A stretch of DNA of 64,000 nt. Source: Salinarimonas ramus. Its GTDB lineage: Bacteria > Pseudomonadota > Alphaproteobacteria > Rhizobiales > Beijerinckiaceae. How positions within the stretch are numbered: the first letter of the stretch is position 1; the number at the start of each line of letters is the position of its first letter. The translations under genes were made by a program, and so were the position numbers. The stretch is taken from NCBI RefSeq assembly GCF_014645695.1, contig NZ_BMMF01000014.1:124001-188000 (forward strand), given 5' to 3'. Shown here piece by piece: positions 1 to 7,175 of this stretch. The notes below the pieces were generated by a model that saw only the letters and a program-made list of their open reading frames with translations, did no database searches and was not told the origin of the DNA.

Positions 1-126
1 CGTCGGAGCTTCGCTTATGGCACGACGCATATTGAAAATGAAACCGTAACACGTGATATGGTCGACCGCGCTGCAGATAAGCTGAAGAGCGGTCAGAATG
101 TCGAGCCGGCACAGCGAAGCCGATGA
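1..126 (+). CDS. C-terminal end of an unidentified protein upstream of fic
   Basis: Frame 1 is open from the window edge to a TGA at 124-126 and encodes about 41 residues, including SFAYGTTHIENETVTRDMVD. It looks like genuine coding sequence: it is acidic and helical in character and overlaps the downstream fic start at 98 by 29 bp, as translationally coupled pairs do. I do not recognise the family. Base use is clearly lower in GC than the rest of the window (cat att gaa aat gaa), which suggests transferred DNA. It could be a partner or antitoxin of the Fic protein, but that rests only on the overlap. Confidence 0.55.
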   Translation, partial: RRSFAYGTTHIENETVTRDMVDRAADKLKSGQNVEPAQRSR

Positions 127-970
127 GCCCAGCCTCGTCACCGACCCGAGGCTGATCGGACAGATCGAATCCGAGAACGCCCTCGCCCAGTACGACGAAG
201 CGATGTCGCTTTTGGAGCGGAAGCTCGCCACGGGTGAGCGCCGCATCCGCCAATACGAGATACTCTCTCTTCATCGCACGCTCATGGACCGCATCAGCGC
301 CTCGGCGGGCAATTTCCGGCCCGCGGGCGTCAAGATCCGAGGCAGCGCACACGAGCCGCCGAGGGCGGACGAAGTCCCGCGCCATGTCGAGGAGCTGTGC
401 GACTACGTCAACGAGAATTGGGAGCGCCGGACGTCGCTCCACCTCGCGTCCTATGCTCTCTGGCGCATCAATTGGATCCATCCCTTCGCCGACGGGAACG
501 GGCGTACGGCTCGCATCGTCTCGTACCTGATCCTCTGCCTGCACAGCGGAACGAGGCTCCCGGGCACGCTCACCATTCCCGAGCAGATCTCGCGCAACAA
601 GGCCCCTTATTACGCCGCGCTCGAGCATGCGGATGCGCGATCGGTCGCTGGTGACGTCGACGTCTCTCATCTGGAGGACCTCGTAAGCAAGTGCCTCGCG
701 ACTCAGCTTCTCGATTTCTACCAGAAGGTCAGCGGCCAGCCGGTCGGGGCGAACCTCGACGCGCAGACGCGGCACGAGCTCGACCGCGTTCTCGCGACCG
801 TGGAGAAGCCGGCGAGCTTTGCTGCGGGGCCGGCCGAGCCGATTGTCGTCGACGAGGCGTCACGGCGCGGGATCATCGGATGGTTCGAGAAGCACCCCGC
901 CATCACGGCGGGGCTCGCCGCGTTGCTCGCTGCGCTCATCCTCGGCACGTTCACGCTGCTCGCGGGCTGA
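98..970 (+). CDS. Fic family protein with C-terminal membrane anchor
   Basis: A 290-residue Fic-domain protein. The Fic catalytic loop HPFADGNGRTAR is at about residues 128-139 and matches HPFx(D/E)GNGRxxR, with His128 as the catalytic base. Fic enzymes usually transfer AMP from ATP to hydroxyl side chains of target proteins. Near residues 23-27, IESEN occupies the place of the inhibitory-helix motif of class II Fic proteins (usually IEGN-like), so autoinhibition may be altered. A hydrophobic segment at about 263-288 (ITAGLAALLAALILGTF) ends the protein and should anchor it in the inner membrane with the Fic domain in the cytoplasm. Its start lies inside the end of the preceding gene. A DNA-transfer origin and a toxin-like or regulatory role are inferences. 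Confidence 0.85.
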   Translation: MSSRHSEADEPSLVTDPRLIGQIESENALAQYDEAMSLLERKLATGERRIRQYEILSLHRTLMDRISASAGNFRPAGVKIRGSAHEPPRADEVPRHVEELCDYVNENWERRTSLHLASYALWRINWIHPFADGNGRTARIVSYLILCLHSGTRLPGTLTIPEQISRNKAPYYAALEHADARSVAGDVDVSHLEDLVSKCLATQLLDFYQKVSGQPVGANLDAQTRHELDRVLATVEKPASFAAGPAEPIVVDEASRRGIIGWFEKHPAITAGLAALLAALILGTFTLLAG

Positions 971-974
971 ACCG

Positions 975-1265
975 TCAGCGTCCCTCCTCCAGCCGCCGGC
1001 CCAGCTCCTCGAACGCGTCGCCGAGCGCGCGGCTGCTCTCGCGCAACGTGCGTTCGAAGCTCTCGCTCAGGCGGATGTCCGATTCCGGGCAGTCCGGGAC
1101 GCCCTCCGCCCGCAGGCGCGGCGTGATGCCGGTGCCGGGCGCCACGAGATAGGCGCAGCCCGTGTCCGGATCGGTCCAGATGAAGGGATCGGCCTCGGTC
1201 TGCTGGGCGAGCGCGGGCGACGACGAGAGTGCGAGCAGGGCGGCGGCGGCGATCGTGCGGCGCAT
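975..1265 (-). CDS. small exported protein of unknown function
   Basis: A 96-residue protein with a clear signal peptide: MRRTIAAAALLALSSSPALA followed by QQ, an Ala-X-Ala type cleavage site. The mature part has two cysteines (TGCAYL and PDCPES) that could form a disulfide, and an acidic-basic helix at the C-terminus (ERTLRESSRALGDAFEELG). A good ribosome site (GGAGGA) lies just before the ATG at 1265. It converges with fic, with only four bases between the stop codons. No family recognised; periplasmic location inferred from the signal. Confidence 0.7.
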   Translation of the reverse strand: MRRTIAAAALLALSSSPALAQQTEADPFIWTDPDTGCAYLVAPGTGITPRLRAEGVPDCPESDIRLSESFERTLRESSRALGDAFEELGRRLEEGR

Positions 1266-1405
1266 CGTGTCCTCCGGGTGGGTATGCGGTTGGGAGGGGT
1301 AACGCCCGGGCCGCGGACGTCGATCCCCGTTCCGGAACCGCTCGCCCCCACCGGTCCGCTTCGCGGCCCACCTCTCTGCGGGGAGGTATCGAGCGCGGCC
1401 GGCGC

Positions 1406-3718
1406 TCACGCGGCGCGGGAGAGGACGTGGCCGCCGTTCAGGGGGAGGTGGACCATGACCACCGTCCCGATCGAGACCTGCGAGCGGATGCGCAGCGAGC
1501 CTCCGTGGAGCTCGGCCAGCGACTTGGCGATGGCGAGCCCCAGCCCGGAGCCCTGGTAGGTCTTGGAATATTCCATCTCGACCTGCTCGAACGGGCGACC
1601 GATACGCTTCATCGCCTCGCTCGGGATGCCGATGCCGGTGTCCTCGACATAGACGTTGACCGCATCGCCCACGAGGCGGCTGCGCACCACGATGCGGCCG
1701 TGCTCGGGGGTGAACTTCACCGCGTTCTGCAGGAGGTTGACCAGGATCTGCTGGAGCGCGCGCTCGTCGGCGTGGAGATGCACGTCGGCCTGTGCGTCGA
1801 CGACGAGGGCGAGGTTCTTGGCGCGGGCGAGCTCGGCGACCATGCGCGTCGCGCGATCCACCACCTCGGGCAGGACGACGTCGCGCTTCTCGAGCATGAT
1901 CCGCCCCGCCTCGATGCGCGACATGTCGAGGATGTCGTTGATGACCGAGAGCAGGTACTCGCCCGACGAGCGGATGTCCTTGCAATAATCGCCGTATTTC
2001 GGCGAGCCCAGCGCACCGAAGACGCCCTGCTCCATCACCTCGGCGAAGCCGATGATGGCGTTGAGGGGCGTGCGCAGCTCGTGGCTCATGTTGGCGAGGA
2101 ACTCGGACTTGGCGCGGCTCGCGCCCTCGGCCTCGGCCTTCTGCTCGAGGTAGCGCTCGGCTAGGTCGGCGAGCTGCTGGGCCTGCGCCTCGAGCTTCTG
2201 GCGGGACACGCGCAGGTCCGCGACCGTCTGCTTGAGCCGCCGCTCGCTCTCGAGCAGGCGCTCCTCGTGGCGCTTGAGCGTGGTGATGTCGGTGCCCACC
2301 GAGACGTAACCGCCGTCGTTGGTGCGGCGCTCGGAGATCTGCAGCCAGCGCCCGTCGGCGAGCTCCGCCTCGAAGGTGCGTGCGCCGTGCTCGGGGCGCT
2401 CCTCGCGCAGGATCTCGTGGGCGACGATGGGCTGGCGGCCCGAGCGCATCACTTCTGCATAGGTGCGGCCCGGCGCGGCGATGTCCGGCGTGAGGTCGTG
2501 CAGGCGGCGGAACTTGGAATTGCACAGCACGAGCCGGTTGTCCGCGTCCCACAGCACGAAGGCCTCGGAGATCGCGTCGACGGCGTCGCGCAGGCGGATG
2601 TCGGCGGCCGCGCTCGCCTCGGCGAGGCGGCGCTGCTCGGTGATGTCCACGGCGATGCCGACGAGGTGGCAGCCGTCGTCGTCGCGGTCCTGGACGAGCT
2701 CGGCGCGGGCCCGCAGCCAGACCCAGGCGCCGTTGACGTCGCGGATGCGGAACTCGTGATCGACGATGGTGGCGCGCGAGGCGGCGAGCTCGTCGGCGAG
2801 CGCGTAGAAGTCGCTGTCGTCGGGGTGGATCATGGCGTTCACGTCGCCGAAGGACATGAACTCGTCGGCGCGGGTGTAGCCCAGCAGCTCGTACATCGAG
2901 TCCGACCAGTAGATCCGCCCGCGGGCGATGTCCCAGTCCCACAGCCCGCAGCGGCCGCGGGAGAGGGCCGAATCGATGCGCCGGGAGACCTTCTCGCAGA
3001 CGTTGTCGGCGGCGCGCGCGCGGTTCGCCTGGAGGAAGTAGGCGGCGCCGAGACCCGCCAGCACGACGATGGTTGCGGCGAGCAGCGTCATCTGGCCCGA
3101 CGAGCGGGCGCGCCAGGGCGCGAGCACGGCGTCGACGGGCTGGACGAGGGCGATGCGCAGCGCCGGCGCGTTCTCCACGGTGCGAACCGTGGCGATGGCT
3201 TCCGAGCCGTCGGGCCGCAGGATCGTCATGACGCCGGCGCGATCGGCGAAGGCGGAGAGGGGCTGCGCCTCGCCGAGCACCTCGACGAGGGTCGCGGGAA
3301 GCATGGGCTGGGGCGGGTGGGCCGCGAGGATCGCACCCTCGGCGTTCGCCGCCAGCAGCACCCGGCCCCGGATGAGCGTCGCCTCTGGAAGATCCGCCGC
3401 GACGGCGAGGAGGCCCGCCTCGATGCGCTCGCGCTCGGCGGTGGCGCCGAGGCGCGCGAGGTCGAGCGCCGCGAAGCTCGCGATGACGTCGATCTCGATC
3501 GCCGCCTTGGCCAACGCCTCGAGACGCCCGTCCCGGGACTGCATCCAGGCGCTCGTGACGAGCGCGCCGAGGAAGAAGACGAGCAGGATGGGAACGGCGA
3601 GCCGCAGCCAGGGGTCGGCTCGATCGAGCCGGCCCAGCGCCGGATGCCCCAGGGAGCGTGCGACGCCCAATATCGTTCCCGCGCGCGCAGCAGCGCACGT
3701 GGTGTCTGCACCTGCCAT
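1406..3718 (-). CDS. membrane PAS-domain sensor histidine kinase
   Basis: A 770-residue hybrid of sensor and kinase parts. Transmembrane helices at about 39-58 and 210-230 enclose a periplasmic sensing region of about 150 residues. Two PAS domains follow (the first around RGRIYWSDSMYELLGY, the second around VLWDADNRLVLCNSKF), then a short coiled region. The HisKA dimer domain has the phosphorylated His546 in ANMSHELRTPLNAIIGF, and the HATPase domain has the N box NLLQNAVKF, DTGIGIP and GSGLGL. The HisKA segment resembles the PleC/DivJ group of alphaproteobacterial kinases, so a DivK/PleD-like partner is possible, but no response regulator adjoins it. The ATG at 3718 gives full length and the first helix. 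Confidence 0.9.
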   Translation of the reverse strand: MAGADTTCAAARAGTILGVARSLGHPALGRLDRADPWLRLAVPILLVFFLGALVTSAWMQSRDGRLEALAKAAIEIDVIASFAALDLARLGATAERERIEAGLLAVAADLPEATLIRGRVLLAANAEGAILAAHPPQPMLPATLVEVLGEAQPLSAFADRAGVMTILRPDGSEAIATVRTVENAPALRIALVQPVDAVLAPWRARSSGQMTLLAATIVVLAGLGAAYFLQANRARAADNVCEKVSRRIDSALSRGRCGLWDWDIARGRIYWSDSMYELLGYTRADEFMSFGDVNAMIHPDDSDFYALADELAASRATIVDHEFRIRDVNGAWVWLRARAELVQDRDDDGCHLVGIAVDITEQRRLAEASAAADIRLRDAVDAISEAFVLWDADNRLVLCNSKFRRLHDLTPDIAAPGRTYAEVMRSGRQPIVAHEILREERPEHGARTFEAELADGRWLQISERRTNDGGYVSVGTDITTLKRHEERLLESERRLKQTVADLRVSRQKLEAQAQQLADLAERYLEQKAEAEGASRAKSEFLANMSHELRTPLNAIIGFAEVMEQGVFGALGSPKYGDYCKDIRSSGEYLLSVINDILDMSRIEAGRIMLEKRDVVLPEVVDRATRMVAELARAKNLALVVDAQADVHLHADERALQQILVNLLQNAVKFTPEHGRIVVRSRLVGDAVNVYVEDTGIGIPSEAMKRIGRPFEQVEMEYSKTYQGSGLGLAIAKSLAELHGGSLRIRSQVSIGTVVMVHLPLNGGHVLSRAA

Positions 3719-3967
3719 AATGCAGACTCCCCCTCAGGTTCCGTTGACGTCTCGTTCGGGGAGACGTGCCGCATCTACCCGAATCGGTAACAATAGAATC
3801 GTGTTCGCGAAATTTGTCCAGGGTCGCCGTTCAGAAACACTTAACTTTTTCAATCCGGCCGCTGCCGTTACGAACACGTTTTGTTCTTGTGCATGCGCGA
3901 GACCATGGAATCCACGCTTGCGACCGGTGAATCGTTGCGACGGGAGAGACCGCGCGTACGGCGCCGT

Positions 3968-4177
3968 TCACGCCTCGTCCGGCCTCTGCATCCACTTGAT
4001 GAGCGGCAGGACCGGGACCACCCACACGAGGCCGAGCAGCATGTAGACGACGGCCTGGCCGATGCCGGGAAGCTCGGCGATGCGGCTGTCGGCCAGCGTC
4101 ATCGCGACGGGGCCGTAGATCATCACGAACAGGATGATGACGATCGTGCCGATGAGCTTGCGGGTCCGCTGCGTCAT
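3968..4177 (-). CDS. DUF2842 small membrane protein
   Basis: A 69-residue protein beginning MTQRTRKLIGTIVIILFVMI, with two hydrophobic helices (about 8-25 and 41-62) and a short polar C-terminus. The size, the basic start and the second helix ending in LIKWM match DUF2842, a family found in alphaproteobacteria and of unknown function. It is divergent from ctaA, with 129 bp between the two starts. A link to cytochrome oxidase assembly is suggested only by that position. Confidence 0.75.
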   Translation of the reverse strand: MTQRTRKLIGTIVIILFVMIYGPVAMTLADSRIAELPGIGQAVVYMLLGLVWVVPVLPLIKWMQRPDEA

Positions 4178-4306
4178 GTGTCTTCGTCCAGGCCGCGGGT
4201 GCGGCGTTGCGTGGGCTGGCGCGGGGCGCGCGCACCCTCTATGTGCGGCGAAAGACCGAGGATCAAGCGCGCGGACTGACGCGGCCCGTGCGCAGCGAGA
4301 GTTTCG

Positions 4307-5398
4307 ATGCCGGGAATGACCACGCTCGCCGCCGCAAGCCCTTCCGCCGCCCCCTCTGCCGACGCCGACGGCCGCCTCGCCGCCGCCGTGCGCACCTGGG
4401 TGTGGACCCTCGTCCTCCTCGTCGTCGCCATGGTCGCCGTCGGCGGCGCGACGCGGCTGACCGGATCGGGCCTCTCGATCACGGAATGGAAGCCCGTCAC
4501 CGGCGCGCTGCCGCCGCTCTCGCACGAGGCGTGGCTCGCGGAGTTCGAGAAGTACCGGCAGATCGACCAGTATCGCCTGCTCAATGCCGGCATGAGCCTC
4601 GCCGAGTTCCAGTTCATCTACTGGTGGGAGTGGGGACACCGGCAACTGGGGCGCCTGCTCGGCGTGGTCTTCTTCATTCCGCTGATCTTCTTCTGGCTGA
4701 AGGGCGCGGTGACGACGCGCCTCGCCGGCGGCCTCCTCTTCATCGGCGCGCTGGGCGGGCTCCAGGCGACCGTCGGCTGGATCATGGTGGCGTCGGGGCT
4801 GGAGCCCGGCATGACGGCGGTGGCGCCGATCAAGCTGACCGCGCACCTCACCATCGCGAGCGTGATCCTCGCGCTCCTCGCCTGGGTGGCGACCGGCCTC
4901 TCGACCCGCGAGCGCGCGCCCGTCTCTCCCGCGCTCGCGCGCGGCGCGAAGATCCTGGTGGCGCTCGTCTTCCTGCAGATCGCGCTCGGCGGCCTCGTCG
5001 CGGGCTCGCGGGCGGGCTTCACCTTCAACACCTGGCCGCTGATGGACGGCGGCTTTTCCCCGCCGCTCGCGACCCTGTTCGCCGTCGATCCGCTGATCGA
5101 GAACTTCGTCGACAACGTCGCGCTCGTGCAGCTGAATCACCGTCTCGTGGCCTACGCGCTCCTCGCCTTCGCGATCTGGCACGCGGTCCAGGCCTGGCGG
5201 GCAGGGCCCGCGACGTCGGCGGCGAAGCGCGCCGTCGCCCTCGCGGGGCTGACGAGCGCGCAGGCCGTGCTCGGCATCGTGACGCTGCTGCTCGTCGTGC
5301 CGCTCTGGGCGGGCCTCGCCCACCAGGTGCTGGCGATGATCCTGCTGATCATGGCCGTGGCGCACCTGCGCGCTGCGCGGGACGCGCGCGCGGGCTGA
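4307..5398 (+). CDS. ctaA: heme A synthase (COX15/CtaA family)
   Basis: A 363-residue polytopic inner-membrane protein that oxidises the methyl group of heme O to make heme A for aa3-type cytochrome c oxidase. Diagnostic parts are GGATRLTGSGLSITEWKPV after the first helix, the conserved acidic loop near IDQYRLLNAGMSLAEFQFIY, and the paired heme-ligand histidines in WEWGHRQLGR, LTAHLTIA, LNHRLVAY and LAHQVLAM. Eight transmembrane segments are visible, as in the alphaproteobacterial form. The ATG at 4307 is followed four codons later by no better start. The farnesyltransferase ctaB and the oxidase genes are not in the window. Confidence 0.95.
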   Translation: MPGMTTLAAASPSAAPSADADGRLAAAVRTWVWTLVLLVVAMVAVGGATRLTGSGLSITEWKPVTGALPPLSHEAWLAEFEKYRQIDQYRLLNAGMSLAEFQFIYWWEWGHRQLGRLLGVVFFIPLIFFWLKGAVTTRLAGGLLFIGALGGLQATVGWIMVASGLEPGMTAVAPIKLTAHLTIASVILALLAWVATGLSTRERAPVSPALARGAKILVALVFLQIALGGLVAGSRAGFTFNTWPLMDGGFSPPLATLFAVDPLIENFVDNVALVQLNHRLVAYALLAFAIWHAVQAWRAGPATSAAKRAVALAGLTSAQAVLGIVTLLLVVPLWAGLAHQVLAMILLIMAVAHLRAARDARAG

Positions 5399-5403
5399 GC
5401 GCG

Positions 5404-6276
5404 TCAGCCCAGCCGCCGCGCGAGGAAGCCCGTCACCGCGTCGGCGAACACGTCGTTGGCGTCGCCCGCGACCATGTGGCGGGCCTCCGCCACGTCGACG
5501 AATTCCGCATCGGGGGCCATGGCGAGGAAGTCCTTTGCGGCCTCGGGCGTGACGAGCTCGCTCGAGCCGCCGCGCACGAGCAGCGTCGGCACGCAGAGCG
5601 TGCGGGTCGCGTGGTGGAGGCGCGCTTCCGCGTGCTCCCAATCGGCATTGACGGAGGCGGGGCCGTCGAGGAAGGCGGGGTCCCAGTGCCAGCGCCAGCG
5701 TCCGTCCTCGCTGAGCCGCAGGTTCTTGCGCAGCCCGTCGAGCGAGCGCGGGCGCGGGCGGTGGGGGAGGTAGGCGGCCACCGCGTCGGCGGCCGCCTCG
5801 ATCGAGGCGAAACCCTCGCGGGCGTGGGCTCGCATGAAGCCCTGGATCTTGTCGACGCCGCGCGGGTCCATCCGCGGAACGATGTCCACTAGGACGAGAC
5901 CTCGGAAGGGCGCGTCGGCCCCCGCCGGCGTCTCGCCGAGCGCGAGCAGCGAGGCGATGCCGCCGAGCGACGCGCCGATCGCGACGGGCACGTCGCCCTC
6001 CCGCGCCAGCGAGCGGCCCACATGAGCCGCGTCCGCCGCGAAGGCGAGGAAGGAATAGGCGCCGTCGGGCGCGCGCTCGCTGTCGCCGTGACCGCGCTGG
6101 TCGAGGCACAAAGCCCGCCAGCCCTCTGCGGCGAGGCGCTTCGCCGTCTCCTCCCAGGCGTGACGCGTCTGCCCGCCGCCATGGAGGAGAAGGACCGAGC
6201 GCGGGCCTTCGCCGAAGACGCTCGCGACGAGGCGGTTCCCGGCGGCGCCGGTGAAGGCGAGGGTCCCCGCGATCAC
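5404..6276 (-). CDS. alpha/beta hydrolase (second of a coupled pair)
   Basis: A 290-residue alpha/beta-hydrolase-fold protein. The oxyanion motif LLLHGGGQTRHAW and nucleophile elbow GASLGG (serine in the middle), the acid around LLVRGGSSELVT and the histidine in EARHMVAGD form the usual triad. The GTG start at 6276 overlaps the TGA of the upstream hydrolase as GTGA, so translation should be coupled. This start was chosen for that overlap and because the protein begins directly with the first strand. Substrate unknown; esterase, lactonase or dehalogenase-type activity is possible. The stop lies six bases from that of ctaA, in convergent orientation. Confidence 0.85.
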   Translation of the reverse strand: MIAGTLAFTGAAGNRLVASVFGEGPRSVLLLHGGGQTRHAWEETAKRLAAEGWRALCLDQRGHGDSERAPDGAYSFLAFAADAAHVGRSLAREGDVPVAIGASLGGIASLLALGETPAGADAPFRGLVLVDIVPRMDPRGVDKIQGFMRAHAREGFASIEAAADAVAAYLPHRPRPRSLDGLRKNLRLSEDGRWRWHWDPAFLDGPASVNADWEHAEARLHHATRTLCVPTLLVRGGSSELVTPEAAKDFLAMAPDAEFVDVAEARHMVAGDANDVFADAVTGFLARRLG

Positions 6277-7040
6277 GGCCGCGCCTCCAGGAAGGCCAGC
6301 ACGCCGGCCTTGTGGGTCTTGTCGCCCACCGCGAGATTGTGGTCGCGGCCTTCGATGTCGAGCGCCTGCGCGGCCGGGATCAGCGCCGCGAGCGCCGGCC
6401 CGGAGCCTGCGACGTCGTCCTTCGTGCCGACCGAGACGAGGACGGGCGGGCGCAGCGAGGCGACCTCCTCGCGCGTCAGCGTCTGGCGCGAGCCGCGGAT
6501 GCAGGCGGCGAGCGCCCGCAAATCGCTCTTCGTCTGCTCGGCGAAGGCGCGGAACATGCGCTGCATGGGGTCGGTGAGGACGTCGAGGGAGGGCGCCTCC
6601 ATGGCGTCCGCGATACCCAGCGGCAGGCCCACGCCCTCGACGAGATGGATGCCGAGCCCGCCCAGCAGCGCCGCGCGCACGCGCTCGGGCGCGGCGAGCG
6701 CGAGATGCGCGGTGATCCGCGCGCCCATGGAATAGCCCATCACGTCGGCGCGCTCGAGGCCGAGATGGTCCATCAGGTTCAGCACGTCGCGCGCCATCAC
6801 CAGAGAACCGTAGGCCTCCGGCTCGTAGAGCTTCTCGCTCGCCCCGTGGCCGCGATTGTCGAGCGCGATCACGCGCCGCCCGGCATGCGTCAGCGTCTTC
6901 GTCCACATCGTGTTGACCCAGTTCACCGCGTGGTTCGAGGCGAAGCCGTGGACGAGGACGATCGGCTCGCCGCGATCCTCGCCCGTGGGGGCGAGGTCGA
7001 GATAGGCGATCTCGACGCCGTCGGAGGAGAAGGTCTGCAT
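6273..7040 (-). CDS. alpha/beta hydrolase (first of a coupled pair)
   Basis: A 255-residue alpha/beta hydrolase beginning MQTFSSDGVEIAYLDLAP. The oxyanion region is IVLVHGFASN and the elbow is GYSMGAR, with Ser as nucleophile; the C-terminal acid and His are in LDIEGRDHNLAVG. A TTG at 7107-7109 would add 23 Pro-rich residues, so the ATG at 7040 is preferred. It is the promoter-proximal gene of a two-gene unit: its stop overlaps the GTG start of a second hydrolase. The proteins share fold and size but are not close copies. No cofactor or substrate can be read from the sequence. Confidence 0.85.
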   Translation of the reverse strand: MQTFSSDGVEIAYLDLAPTGEDRGEPIVLVHGFASNHAVNWVNTMWTKTLTHAGRRVIALDNRGHGASEKLYEPEAYGSLVMARDVLNLMDHLGLERADVMGYSMGARITAHLALAAPERVRAALLGGLGIHLVEGVGLPLGIADAMEAPSLDVLTDPMQRMFRAFAEQTKSDLRALAACIRGSRQTLTREEVASLRPPVLVSVGTKDDVAGSGPALAALIPAAQALDIEGRDHNLAVGDKTHKAGVLAFLEARP

Positions 7041-7175
7041 CGGGTCCGGTGGGGCTGGTTGCGGGGGCGCGAGGGTAGTGCGGGGAGCGCGCGAGGGCAA
7101 TTCGCGCAAAAGCGCGGCCGGGGGTGGACATCCGGGCTTACGCCGCTAGCCTCGCTTTCATCATAGGAGACCCGA

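Noticed and set aside
975-3698. 907-residue minus-strand frame covering the sensor kinase
   Set aside because: Only its last 96 residues, with their own ATG, signal peptide and ribosome site, look real; the rest is Arg-rich shadow sequence opposite the kinase codons.
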